From positions 1 through 63,465 of the forward strand of contig JAIENA010000079.1 in the NCBI GenBank assembly GCA_019751755.1: a stretch of DNA of 63,465 nt, given 5' to 3'. Numbering within the stretch: the first letter of the stretch is position 1; the number at the start of each line of letters is the position of its first letter. Source of the stretch: Burkholderiaceae bacterium. GTDB lineage: Bacteria > Pseudomonadota > Gammaproteobacteria > Burkholderiales > Burkholderiaceae_D. Below are positions 55,092 to 63,465 of the stretch, piece by piece. The position numbers and the translations under genes were made by a program. Under the pieces are notes generated by a model, which was not told the DNA's origin, ran no database searches, and worked only from the letters and a program-made list of their open reading frames with translations.

Positions 55092-56728
55092 TGCAGGATT
55101 ACGCAGAATTAAACGTTTTATTGATCGACCCCAGCCAGCCGATGCGCACCAACCTGCGCGGCATGCTGAATCAGGCAGGTATTGTCCGTATCGAAGAGGC
55201 CCTGACGGCCGGCACCGCCATCCGCCAGATCAGCAAGAAGCAGTACGATATTATTTTGTGCGAGTATGACCTGTCCGGCGGCGTCGGCGACGGCGGCCAG
55301 GATGGCCAGCAGTTGCTGGAAGACTTGCGCTTGCACGATATCCTGTCGCGCTGGTCGATCTTTTTCATGCTGACCTCGGAAGGCGCGTACAGCAAGGTGG
55401 TCAGCGCGGCCGAACTCGCGCCCAACGATTACATCCTGAAGCCGTTCACACTGGAAATCCTGTTGCAGCGCATTTCCCGCGCGATCGGCCGCCGCGCGGC
55501 CTTTGCACCGGTCTATCAATTGCTGGACCAGGACATGGTGCGCGAAGCCATCACCGCCAGCCGCGCCAGCGAAGTCAGCCATCCGCGCCTGGCCACCGAA
55601 TTTTCCCGCCTGCGCGCCGAATTGCATTACAACCTGGGCGAACTGGCCGAGGCCGAACTGATTTATCACACCATCCTGGCCGGACGCTCGATTGGCTGGG
55701 CCCACCTGGGCCTGGCGCGCTGCCAGTTCGGCACCTCGCGCTACGATGAGGCGGTGCTGACGCTCGATAAACTGATCGTGCAAAATCCGCGCTTCATGGC
55801 GGCCTACGACTTGCTGGCGCGCACCCACGAAGCGCTGGGCCAGCCGGCACAAGCCAAACGCGTGCTGGAGGACGCCGTCGCGATTTCCCCGCACATGGTG
55901 CACCGCCTGCGCCACCTGGGCACCGTGGCCTATGACGCGGGGGATCCGGCGGTCTCCGAAAAAGCCTTCAAGCAGGTCATGGCCAAGGCCAAATACTCGG
56001 AATTCCGCGATCCGGAAGACCATGTCAACCTGGTCAAGGCGCTGATTAAAAAAGGCGACCCCAACCAGGCTGGCGGCGTGATCCGCGACCTCGAACGCTC
56101 ACTGCGCGGCAATGACAACCTGGAAGCGTGCCGCGCGTTTTCCTCGGCGCTGCTGATGCAAAGCATGGGCAACGGCAATGCCGCGATTTCCGAATTGAAC
56201 GCCGCAGTGGCGGCCGTGTATGGCGCACGCGGCCTGTCGCGCCGCATCCGCCTGAGTTTGGTCGATTCCTGCCTGCAATACAAGCTCGACAAGGATGCCG
56301 CCGGGGTGGTGATTGGCATGGTCAACGACGACGAAGACGCGATGTCGCTGGACGACGCGGTCGGCGTGTTTGAGAAGGCCGGCCGCCACGACCTGGCCCG
56401 CGGCGTCGGCGAAACCGTCAACCTGCAAGTCGGTGAATTGCTCGACAGCGCCGCCAGCCAGATGGAGCAAGGCGACCACAAATCCGCCGTCACGACCCTC
56501 AGCCTGGCGCTGCGCAAGGCGCCCAACAACAAGCCGGTGCTGTACGCGACCATCGGCGCGATGGTGCGCCAGCTCGACGAACTGGGCTGGGAAGCGGCGA
56601 CCGGAGAACAGGCCGGTGTGCTGCTGCAGCGGCTGGCGCGCATCGATGGCGACAATGCCGAATTCGACCGGCTGATGCAGCAGTATTCCGGCACCCAGCG
56701 CAAGTACGGCATCTCCACCACCGCGTGA
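55091..56728 (+). CDS. Receiver-like plus TPR protein, tandem copy 2
   Basis: 545 residues, a clear duplicate of its neighbour. The receiver-like part has LNVLLIDPSQPMRTNLRGML, YDIILCEYDLSGGVGDG (again Glu58 and Asp60), FFMLTSEGAYSKV and YILKPFTLE. TPR helices follow (AYDLLARTHEALGQP, LGTVAYDAGDPAVSEKAFKQV). It ends ISTTA. It is coupled to the first copy by a TGATG overlap. The pair may form a heterodimer; target unknown. Confidence 0.82.
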   Translation: MQDYAELNVLLIDPSQPMRTNLRGMLNQAGIVRIEEALTAGTAIRQISKKQYDIILCEYDLSGGVGDGGQDGQQLLEDLRLHDILSRWSIFFMLTSEGAYSKVVSAAELAPNDYILKPFTLEILLQRISRAIGRRAAFAPVYQLLDQDMVREAITASRASEVSHPRLATEFSRLRAELHYNLGELAEAELIYHTILAGRSIGWAHLGLARCQFGTSRYDEAVLTLDKLIVQNPRFMAAYDLLARTHEALGQPAQAKRVLEDAVAISPHMVHRLRHLGTVAYDAGDPAVSEKAFKQVMAKAKYSEFRDPEDHVNLVKALIKKGDPNQAGGVIRDLERSLRGNDNLEACRAFSSALLMQSMGNGNAAISELNAAVAAVYGARGLSRRIRLSLVDSCLQYKLDKDAAGVVIGMVNDDEDAMSLDDAVGVFEKAGRHDLARGVGETVNLQVGELLDSAASQMEQGDHKSAVTTLSLALRKAPNNKPVLYATIGAMVRQLDELGWEAATGEQAGVLLQRLARIDGDNAEFDRLMQQYSGTQRKYGISTTA

Positions 56729-56763
56729 CGCCAAGGGGCGGCGCCACCGCCCCTTGGTGCGCC

Positions 56764-59700
56764 TCAGGCCGGGCCGTAGCCGCCACCACCCGGTGTTTCC
56801 ACCACAAACACATCATCCACGCCCATCTCGGTCTTGCCGATATGTCCCAGATGCTCAATCGCGCCATCGGCGCGCAGCACATAATTGCGCCCCTTGTCGC
56901 CCTCACCGCCACCGGCCATGCCGAACGGCGCATATAAGCGGTTGTTGGACAGGATCGCCGCCGTCATGGGCTCCAGGAAGCGCACCTTGCGCACCCCGCC
57001 ATTACCGCCCCGCCACTGCCCGGCGCCACCGGAGCCGGCGCGGATGGCATAGCTGTCGAGCCGCACCGGGAAGCGGAATTCCAGCACTTCCGGATCGGTC
57101 AAACGGGAGTTCGTCATATTGGTCTGCACCACCGAGGTGCCGTCAAAGCCGTCGCCGGCGCCGGAACCACCGCTGATGGTTTCGTAATACTGGTGGCGCG
57201 CGTTGCCAAATGTAAAATTGTTCATGGTGCCCTGCGACGCGGCCAGCACACCGAGCGCGCCATACAGCGCATTGGTGATGCAGGTCGAGGTTTCCACATT
57301 GCCCGACACGACCGAGGCCGGATAATGCGGATTGAGCATGGAACCGGGCGGGATGATGACCGTCAATGGTTTCAAACAGCCGGCGTTGAGCGGAATATCG
57401 TCATCGACCAGGGTGCGGAACACGTACAGCACGGCCGCCATGCAAACCGCCGACGGCGCATTGAAATTATTGTCGAGCTGGGCCGAAGTACCCGTAAAGT
57501 CGATGGTCGCGCGGCGGCCGGCGCGGTCGACCCGCACCGCCACCTGGATCTGCGCGCCATTGTCGAGCGGCAACGTAAAACTGCCGTCATGCAGCGCGCT
57601 GATCACGCGCCGCACCGCTTCCTCGGCGTTATCCTGCACATGCCGCATATAGGCTTGCACCACCTCCAGGCCGAAGTGCGCGACCATCTTGTGCAATTCA
57701 TCGACGCCCTTCTGGTTGGCAGCGATTTGCGCGCGCAAGTCCGCCATGTTCTGGTCTGGATTGCGGGCCGGCCATTGGGCGCCGGCCAGCAGCGCACGCG
57801 CCTCGGCATCGCGCAGACGGCCACCTTGCGCGCCATCGACCAGCTTGAAATTATTGATCAGCACCCCCTCGTCATCGATGCTGCGCGAATCGGGCGGCAT
57901 CGAACCCGGCGTGGTGCCACCGATGTCCGCGTGGTGGCCGCGCGACCCGACATAGAACAGGATGGCCTGCCCGGCCGCGTCAAACACCGGCGTAATCACC
58001 GTCACGTCCGGCAAGTGGGTGCCGCCGTTGTAAGGATCGTTGAGCATAAAGACATCGCCCGGCGCCATCTTGCCGAGGTTGGCGCGCATCACCGTCTTGA
58101 TGCTCTCGCCCATCGAGCCGAGGTGCACCGGCATGTGCGGCGCATTGGCGATCAGGTTGCCGTCGGCATCGAAAATCGCGCACGAAAAGTCGAGGCGCTC
58201 CTTGATGTTGACCGAATAGGCCGTGGCCTGCAGGCGCAAGCCCATTTGTTCGGCGATCGACATGAACAGGTTATTAAACACTTCCAGCATCACCGGATCG
58301 GCCGTGGTGCCGATGGCGCGCCGCGCAGGCAGCGGCAGCACGCGGCGCAGCACCAGGTGGTCTTGCGGCGTGACCTGGGCTTGCCAGCCCGGCTCCACCA
58401 CCGTGGTGGCGTTGGCTTCGGCAATGATGGCCGGACCGTCGATCTGGTCGCCGATGCGGGTGTCTTCCCGGCGATACAGTGGCGCATCGTGCCACTGCCC
58501 GGCCCCGTACATGCGCACCATGCTGTGCGGGCGCAGTGCGCCGTCGCGCGGCAGTTGCGCCGGTGCCGACGGTGGCGGCGCGTCCGATGCCCCCACCGCC
58601 TCGACCGATGCCGCCTCGATGATCAGCGCCTTGTGCGGCATCAGGAACGAGAAACGCTTGCGGTAGGCTGCTTCGAACTGGGCCTGCATGCCGTCCAGCG
58701 TATCGAACAGCACGATCAAGGCCGAATCAGTCCCTTCATAACGCAAGTGCACGCGTTCGATCAGCGTGATGCGGTGATGCGCCACGCCCTGGCGCAGCAG
58801 TTCCGCACGGGCATCACCGCCCAGCGCGTCGAGGCGCTCGCGCAGTACCGCTTCGACCCCGGATTGCATGCGCACTTCGAGCGCCTGCTCACGCATCGCG
58901 GCCTGGTCGGCCAGACCCATGCCGTAGGCCGACAACACGCCCGCCAGCGAGTGGATAAACACCGTTTTCATGCCCAGCGCATCGGCCACCAGGCACGCGT
59001 GCTGGCCACCGGCGCCGCCAAAGCTGGTCAGCGTGTAGTCGGTGACATCGTGGCCGCGCTGCACCGAAATCTGCTTGATCGCGTTGGCCATATTGCCGAC
59101 CGCGATTTCAATAAAGCCGGCCGCCACCTGGTCGGCGCCGATCGGCTTGCCGGTGGCGGCGTGGATGGTCGCGGCCAAGTCGGCGAAGCGCTGTTGCACC
59201 GTATCGCGGTCCAGTACTTGTGCACCATCGGCGCCAAACAGCGCGGGGAAATGCTCCGGCTGGATCTTGCCCAGCATGACGTTGCAGTCCGTGACCGCCA
59301 GCGGACCGCCACGGCGGTAGCTGGCAGGGCCCGGATTGGCGCCTGCGCTGTCGGGCCCGACGCGGAAGCGGCTGCCATCGAAATGCAGCAGCGAGCCACC
59401 GCCGGCCGCCACCGTGTGGATACTCATCATCGGCGCGCGCATCCGCACGCCGGCCACCTGGGTTTCAAACACCCGCTCGAATTCGCCCGAATAGTGCGAC
59501 ACGTCGGTCGAGGTGCCGCCCATGTCAAAGCCGATGATTTTTTCGAATCCGGCCAGGCGGCTGGCGCGCACCATGCCAACGATGCCGCCGGCCGGGCCGC
59601 TGAGTATCGAATCCTTGCCCTGGAAGGCGCGGGCATCGGTCAGGCCGCCGTTCGACTGCATGAATTGCAGATGGACGCCGGGCAACTCACTGGCCACCTG

Positions 59701-60366
59701 GTCGACATAGCGGCGCAGGATCGGCGACAGGTAGGCGTCGACCACGGTGGTGTCACCGCGCGCCACCAGTTTCATCATCGGGCTGACCTGGTGCGACACC
59801 GAGACCTGCGTAAAACCGATCGCACGGGCGATGTCCGCCACCCGCGCTTCGTGGGCGCCGTGGCGGTAGCCGTGCATAAAGACAATCGCCAGCGAACGCA
59901 GGCCGTCGTCATAGGCGGCCTGCAGGCCGGCGCGGGCGCCCTCGGCGTCGAGCGGCGTCACCAGGTCGCCATGCGCCCCCATGCGCTCATCGATTTCCAC
60001 CACGCGGGCATACAACAGTTCCGGCAACACGATATGGCGGTCAAACAGGCGTGGCCGATTCTGGTAGGCGATGCGCAACGCATCGCGGAAACCGCGTGTG
60101 ATGGCCAGCACCGTCGGTTCGCCCTTGCGCTCAAGCAGCGCATTGGTGGCGACGGTAGTGCCCATTTTGACGGCCTCGACCTGCGCCGCCGGCACTGGCT
60201 GGCCACTGGCAACGCCGAGCAAATGGCGGATGCCGGCAATGGCGGCGTCGCGGTACTGTTCGGGATTGTCGGACAACAGTTTATGGGTGCGCAGTGTGCC
60301 GTCAGGCAGGCGCGCCACGATGTCGGTAAACGTGCCGCCGCGGTCGATCCAGAATTGCCAGTCCAT
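56764..60366 (-). CDS. 5-oxoprolinase / fused hydantoinase A-B family protein
   Basis: 1200 residues. The N-terminal HyuA-like half starts [21 protein letters not shown] and has [20 protein letters not shown]. The second half is HyuB-like ([62 protein letters not shown]). This fusion is the layout of ATP-dependent 5-oxoprolinase (OplAH), which opens 5-oxoproline to glutamate. Hydantoinase activity is the other possibility. Cytoplasmic; no partner gene seen. Confidence 0.9.
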   Translation of the reverse strand: MDWQFWIDRGGTFTDIVARLPDGTLRTHKLLSDNPEQYRDAAIAGIRHLLGVASGQPVPAAQVEAVKMGTTVATNALLERKGEPTVLAITRGFRDALRIAYQNRPRLFDRHIVLPELLYARVVEIDERMGAHGDLVTPLDAEGARAGLQAAYDDGLRSLAIVFMHGYRHGAHEARVADIARAIGFTQVSVSHQVSPMMKLVARGDTTVVDAYLSPILRRYVDQVASELPGVHLQFMQSNGGLTDARAFQGKDSILSGPAGGIVGMVRASRLAGFEKIIGFDMGGTSTDVSHYSGEFERVFETQVAGVRMRAPMMSIHTVAAGGGSLLHFDGSRFRVGPDSAGANPGPASYRRGGPLAVTDCNVMLGKIQPEHFPALFGADGAQVLDRDTVQQRFADLAATIHAATGKPIGADQVAAGFIEIAVGNMANAIKQISVQRGHDVTDYTLTSFGGAGGQHACLVADALGMKTVFIHSLAGVLSAYGMGLADQAAMREQALEVRMQSGVEAVLRERLDALGGDARAELLRQGVAHHRITLIERVHLRYEGTDSALIVLFDTLDGMQAQFEAAYRKRFSFLMPHKALIIEAASVEAVGASDAPPPSAPAQLPRDGALRPHSMVRMYGAGQWHDAPLYRREDTRIGDQIDGPAIIAEANATTVVEPGWQAQVTPQDHLVLRRVLPLPARRAIGTTADPVMLEVFNNLFMSIAEQMGLRLQATAYSVNIKERLDFSCAIFDADGNLIANAPHMPVHLGSMGESIKTVMRANLGKMAPGDVFMLNDPYNGGTHLPDVTVITPVFDAAGQAILFYVGSRGHHADIGGTTPGSMPPDSRSIDDEGVLINNFKLVDGAQGGRLRDAEARALLAGAQWPARNPDQNMADLRAQIAANQKGVDELHKMVAHFGLEVVQAYMRHVQDNAEEAVRRVISALHDGSFTLPLDNGAQIQVAVRVDRAGRRATIDFTGTSAQLDNNFNAPSAVCMAAVLYVFRTLVDDDIPLNAGCLKPLTVIIPPGSMLNPHYPASVVSGNVETSTCITNALYGALGVLAASQGTMNNFTFGNARHQYYETISGGSGAGDGFDGTSVVQTNMTNSRLTDPEVLEFRFPVRLDSYAIRAGSGGAGQWRGGNGGVRKVRFLEPMTAAILSNNRLYAPFGMAGGGEGDKGRNYVLRADGAIEHLGHIGKTEMGVDDVFVVETPGGGGYGPA

Positions 60367-60471
60367 GTGCTCCCCCAGGAATGTTGAAGGGCATATTGTA
60401 GTGCGCCGCCATGCCGGTCCGCCATGTTAATTTGGCGTTAAAATAAACCACTCTCACCATGGAAACACCCG

Positions 60472-62010
60472 ATGAATCCACTGTATTGCGTTGCTGAAAT
60501 CCGGGCAATTGAACAGGCCGCCGCCCAGCGCTTGCCGGCCGGCGCGCTGATGCAGCGCGCCGGCCAGGCGGCGGCCAACGCGGCGCTGGACATGCTGCCG
60601 TTTTCCACCAGCCGCGCCAAAGTGCTGGTGCTGGCCGGTCCCGGCAACAATGGCGGCGACGCGCTGGAAGTGGCGGCCCACCTGGCCTTCGCCGGGGCCC
60701 AGGTCAGCGTCCAGCATTTCGGTTGCGAAGAACCGGGGCGGCACTGCAGCCCCGAGCGCGAAGCGGCGTTCACGCGGGCCCGCGCCAGCAAGGCGAACTT
60801 TGAGCGCCTGGCGCCGGCCGCCCTGGCGCAACACGAGTGGCACCTGGTGATCGACGGCCTGTTCGGGATCGGCCTGGCACGTCCCATCGACGGCGAACTG
60901 CGCACGCTGGTGGAGGCCGTCAATGCCTTGCCGTGCAACCGCTTTGCGCTCGATATCCCGAGCGGACTCGATGCCGACACCGGCGCCATCGTCGGCGCCA
61001 ACAATGGCGCCAACAATGAGGGCGGCGGGGTGGCGGTGCAGGCCACACATACCATCACCTATATCGGCGATAAAACCGGCTTGCATACCTGCGCCGGGCG
61101 TGATTGTTCCGGCGACGTGCAAGTGGCGCGGCTCGATATCGATGCGGCGCTGTATCCGCCGGCGCGCTGCCACTTGAACGACGTGGCATTCTTTGCGCGC
61201 CACTTGCACAAGCGGCGCCATGACACGCACAAGGGCAGCTACGGCAATGTCGCGGTGCTGGGCGGCGCGCCGGGCATGGCCGGCGCAGTCACGCTGGCGG
61301 CGCGCGCCGCGCTGCTGTCCGGCGCGGGACGGGTCTATGCCTGCCACCTCGACACACCGCCAGCCTATGACAGCGCCCAGCCGGAATTGATGCTGCGCCG
61401 CGTGCAGGATTTTGATCTCGACAGCGCCGTCATCGTGGCCGGTCCGGGCCTGGGCGGCGCCGATGACAGCCGCGCGGCGCTGGCGCGGGCCGTCGGCAGC
61501 CGCGCCCCGCTGCTGCTCGACGCCGACGCCCTGAATTTGCTGGCACAAGATACCGCGCTGCAAGCCACGGTGGCGGAACGTGCCGCCCCCACCATCATCA
61601 CGCCGCATCCACTGGAAGCGGCACGACTGCTGGGCCTGTCGGCCGGCGCGGTCCAATCCAACCGGCCCGGTGTGGCGCGCGACCTGGCGGCGCGACTGCG
61701 CGCGATCGTGGTCTTGAAAGGCTCCGGCACGGTGCTGGCGCGGCCCGATGGCCATATTGTCATCAACACCACCGGCAATCCCGCCCTCGCCACGGCCGGC
61801 ACCGGCGACGTCCTGGCCGGACTGTGCGGCAGCTTGCTGGCGCAGGGCTGGCCGGCGTGGGAAGCGGCGCTGTCGGCCGTGTGGCTACACGGCATGGCGG
61901 CCGATGTGCTGGTCACCGAAGGCCTGGGCCCAATCGGCGTCAGCGCCAGTGAACTGGTGCCCGCCATCCGCACGGCGCTGAACCGGATGGTGCAGCTGCA
62001 CGGGCGCTGA
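60472..62010 (+). CDS. nnr: Bifunctional NAD(P)H-hydrate epimerase/dehydratase
   Basis: 512 residues. N-terminal epimerase (AGPGNNGGDALEVAAHLAFAG, VIDGLFGIGLARPIDGELR, DIPSGLDADTG) is followed by the C-terminal ADP-dependent dehydratase (HKGSYGNVAVLGGAPGMAGA, VAGPGLGG, PTIITPHPLEAARLLGLS, TTGNPALATAGTGDVLAGLC). It repairs NADH and NADPH hydrates. Fused NnrDE is the common form in bacteria. It is convergent with the ABC ATPase remnant. Confidence 0.95.
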   Translation: MNPLYCVAEIRAIEQAAAQRLPAGALMQRAGQAAANAALDMLPFSTSRAKVLVLAGPGNNGGDALEVAAHLAFAGAQVSVQHFGCEEPGRHCSPEREAAFTRARASKANFERLAPAALAQHEWHLVIDGLFGIGLARPIDGELRTLVEAVNALPCNRFALDIPSGLDADTGAIVGANNGANNEGGGVAVQATHTITYIGDKTGLHTCAGRDCSGDVQVARLDIDAALYPPARCHLNDVAFFARHLHKRRHDTHKGSYGNVAVLGGAPGMAGAVTLAARAALLSGAGRVYACHLDTPPAYDSAQPELMLRRVQDFDLDSAVIVAGPGLGGADDSRAALARAVGSRAPLLLDADALNLLAQDTALQATVAERAAPTIITPHPLEAARLLGLSAGAVQSNRPGVARDLAARLRAIVVLKGSGTVLARPDGHIVINTTGNPALATAGTGDVLAGLCGSLLAQGWPAWEAALSAVWLHGMAADVLVTEGLGPIGVSASELVPAIRTALNRMVQLHGR

Positions 62011-62017
62011 CGATTTA

Positions 62018-62733
62018 TCATTGTGCCGGCGTCAACCGTCCGGCGACCATCGTCATGGCCCGCCCACAGCGCGCCGCCACCGCCGGGTCATGCGTCACCA
62101 ACACCAACGTCGATCCCTTTTCCCGGTTCAACTCAAACATCAGTGCAATGACGGCATCGCCGGTCGCCGCGTCGAGGCTGCCGGTCGGCTCATCGGCAAA
62201 CAGCAATGGCGGCGCGCCGACAAAGGCACGCGCCAGCGCCACCCGCTGCTGCTCGCCGCCGGACAGCAATTTTGGATAGTGCCGCAGGCGCGCTGATAAT
62301 CCGACCCGCGCGAGCATGGCCTGGGCCTTGCGTTTGGCGGCCGGGTCGCCGGCCAGTTCCAGCGGCAGCATGACGTTTTCCAGCGCCGTCAGGTGCGCCA
62401 ATAACTGGAAATTCTGGAACACAAACCCAGCTTGGCCTTGCGCAGCGCGGCGCGGCCGTCTTCGTCCAGTGCGTAGAGATCGCTGCCATGCAGCTTGACG
62501 GTACCACTGGTGGGCGTATCGAGTCCGGCCAGCAATCCCAGCAAGGTGGACTTGCCGCTGCCGGAGGCGCCGACAATCGCGACCGTTTCACCGTGTTGCA
62601 CGGTAAAATCCACGCTGTGCAACATAGTCAGCTCCCCGCTGGCATCGGCCACGGTTTTGCCAAGACCGGCCACCGCAATGGCCACTGGGGGACTGGAATC
62701 ATCATCATTGATCGGATTGGACATATCAGGCAT
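62018..62733 (-). pseudogene. ybbA: YbbA-like ABC transporter ATPase with a frameshift
   Basis: The coding frame is split: the first half (62389-62733) has Walker A VGASGSGKSTLLGLLAGLD, and the second half (62018-62422) has LSGGEQQRVALARAFVGAPP and the Walker B ADEPTGSLDAATGD. Joining them requires one extra T in the T-run whose complement is AAA at 62423-62425 (KAKLGF/VFQNF). So a one-base loss separates two otherwise intact halves. The gene is divergent from tesA with overlapping start codons, the E. coli ybbA/tesA arrangement. The permease partner ybbP is missing. A real mutation or a sequence error is possible. Confidence 0.82.
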
Positions 62734-63379
62734 GTGGGAATGTATTCGTCGTTTGCGCCACACGTTGTGGCTGCCGCTGTGCGCGGCACTGTGCCTGGGC
62801 ATGGCCCCGAGCGCTTATTCTGCACCCAAAAAAGTACTGGTGGTGGGCGATAGCCTGTCGGCGGAATACGGCCTGGCGGCCGGGACCGGCTGGGTCGCGC
62901 TGCTGGGCAATAAACTGAAGCAGCAAAAACTGGAAGCCGATATCGTCAATGCCAGTGTCAGCGGCGAGACCACCAGCGGCGGGCGCACGCGCCTGCCCGC
63001 GCTGCTCAAGAAACACCGTCCGGACATCGTGATCATTGAACTGGGCGCCAACGACGGCTTGCGCGGCTTGCCGGTCGCCGCCGCCGAATCGAATTTGCGC
63101 GCGATGGTCGAGCAATCGCGCGGTGCCGGGGCCAAGGTGCTGCTGGTCGGCATGCGCATGCCGCCCAATTATGGGCGCGACTATGCGGACAAGTTCTTTG
63201 CCATGTTTAGTACCCTGAGCCGCGACGTGAAAACGCCGCTGGCGCCGTTCATGCTCGATGGCGTGGCGGACAACAACGACCTGTTCCAGCCGGACCGTCT
63301 GCATCCGCTGGCCAAAGCGCACCCTATCATCCTGGGCAATATCTGGCCGCACTTGCAGCCGCTACTGACCTCCAAATAA
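62732..63379 (+). CDS. tesA: Arylesterase/lysophospholipase TesA, GDSL family
   Basis: 215 residues from the ATG at 62732. A signal peptide (about 1-30, SAYSAP) is followed by GDSLSAEYGLAAGTGWVALL (Ser in GDS), GETTSGGRTRL, ELGANDGLRGL and DRLHPLA (catalytic Asp-His). These are the four blocks of SGNH hydrolases. It acts in the periplasm on acyl esters and thioesters. It faces the ybbA remnant; the two start codons overlap by two bases. Confidence 0.93.
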   Translation: MWECIRRLRHTLWLPLCAALCLGMAPSAYSAPKKVLVVGDSLSAEYGLAAGTGWVALLGNKLKQQKLEADIVNASVSGETTSGGRTRLPALLKKHRPDIVIIELGANDGLRGLPVAAAESNLRAMVEQSRGAGAKVLLVGMRMPPNYGRDYADKFFAMFSTLSRDVKTPLAPFMLDGVADNNDLFQPDRLHPLAKAHPIILGNIWPHLQPLLTSK

Positions 63380-63389
63380 GCACAAGCGA

Positions 63390-63438
63390 GTCAACTACCC
63401 CGGCCTGAAGGCCGGAGCTTGCGAAAGCTCGGTTGACC
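63390..63438 (+). ncRNA. Branched stem structure at the right edge, possibly a mobile-element guide RNA (HEARO/IscB-like), truncated
   Basis: GTCAAC (63390-63395) can pair with GTTGAC (63432-63437) to enclose two hairpins: CCGGCC-TGAA-GGCCGG (63400-63415) and AGCTT-GCGA-AAGCT (63416-63429). This compact three-way form follows tesA and reaches the window end. It resembles from memory the RNA found at IscB/TnpB-type elements, but the window ends before any ORF that could confirm it. It could also be a tesA terminator or a plain repeat. Confidence 0.35.
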
Positions 63439-63465
63439 AGACTGAGCGCAAAGCACCGCGCTACG

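Noticed and set aside
57193-60387. A long open frame antisense to the 5-oxoprolinase gene (over 1000 codons)
   Set aside because: Same GC-driven artefact; composition is low-complexity and the minus-strand gene has complete domain motifs.

Overview
This window looks like a chromosomal segment of a high-GC betaproteobacterium, most likely Oxalobacteraceae of the Massilia/Janthinobacterium/Duganella type. The reasons are dense alanine-rich coding, a PEP-CTERM/prosortase (PrsT, PrsR) locus, a YciB-BolA-parvulin block, and a TesA/YbbA divergent pair. No rRNA, tRNA, complete IS element, prophage or CRISPR array was seen. The taxonomic call is inference from gene content.

Layout. 1-2.6 kb: the 3' part of a cation P-type ATPase, a small basic GRPP-motif protein and a KTSC-domain protein; a 24-bp palindromic motif flanks the small gene and recurs at 5.1 kb. 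2.7-5.0 kb: TRAP transporter membrane subunits without a binding protein. 5.3-7.6 kb: an FdhF/YdeP-type molybdopterin oxidoreductase. 7.9-10.7 kb: two secreted Cache-domain proteins followed directly by a Cache histidine kinase, apparently one sensory operon. 10.7-13.7 kb: flavohemoglobin Hmp under an NsrR-like operator, an aquaporin and a YdcF-like protein. 13.7-14.8 kb: a PAS/kinase gene remnant and a small membrane-anchored protein.

14.9-26.4 kb is the most distinctive region: a PEP-CTERM/exosortase-associated satellite locus. It has the TPR lipoprotein PrsT, a FeeM-like N-acyl amino acid synthase overlapping a VAO-type flavoprotein, a PEP-CTERM substrate with a sigma-54 promoter, a chain-length determinant, a tyrosine-kinase-like ATPase, a glycosyltransferase and the sigma-54 activator PrsR. 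The exosortase itself and PrsK are not in the window.

26.6-41.8 kb is mostly metabolism and transport: NadB, two tandem periplasmic binding proteins, a bifunctional beta-oxidation enzyme, an orphan CheD, a complete Liv-type ABC importer, an acyl-CoA ligase, SelO and MsrB. 41.8-48.9 kb: YciB, BolA, two secreted parvulins, an AlkD-like protein, a MORN/TonB-C protein, a class II aldolase, a tautomerase whose 3' end is written by a structured repeat, and LplT. 49-56.7 kb: PurL, then two tandem receiver-TPR proteins with Glu at the usual phospho-Asp position. 56.8-63.4 kb: a fused 5-oxoprolinase, NnrDE, a frameshifted YbbA ATPase and TesA. The last 75 bases hold a branched RNA-like structure that may belong to a mobile element continuing past the window.
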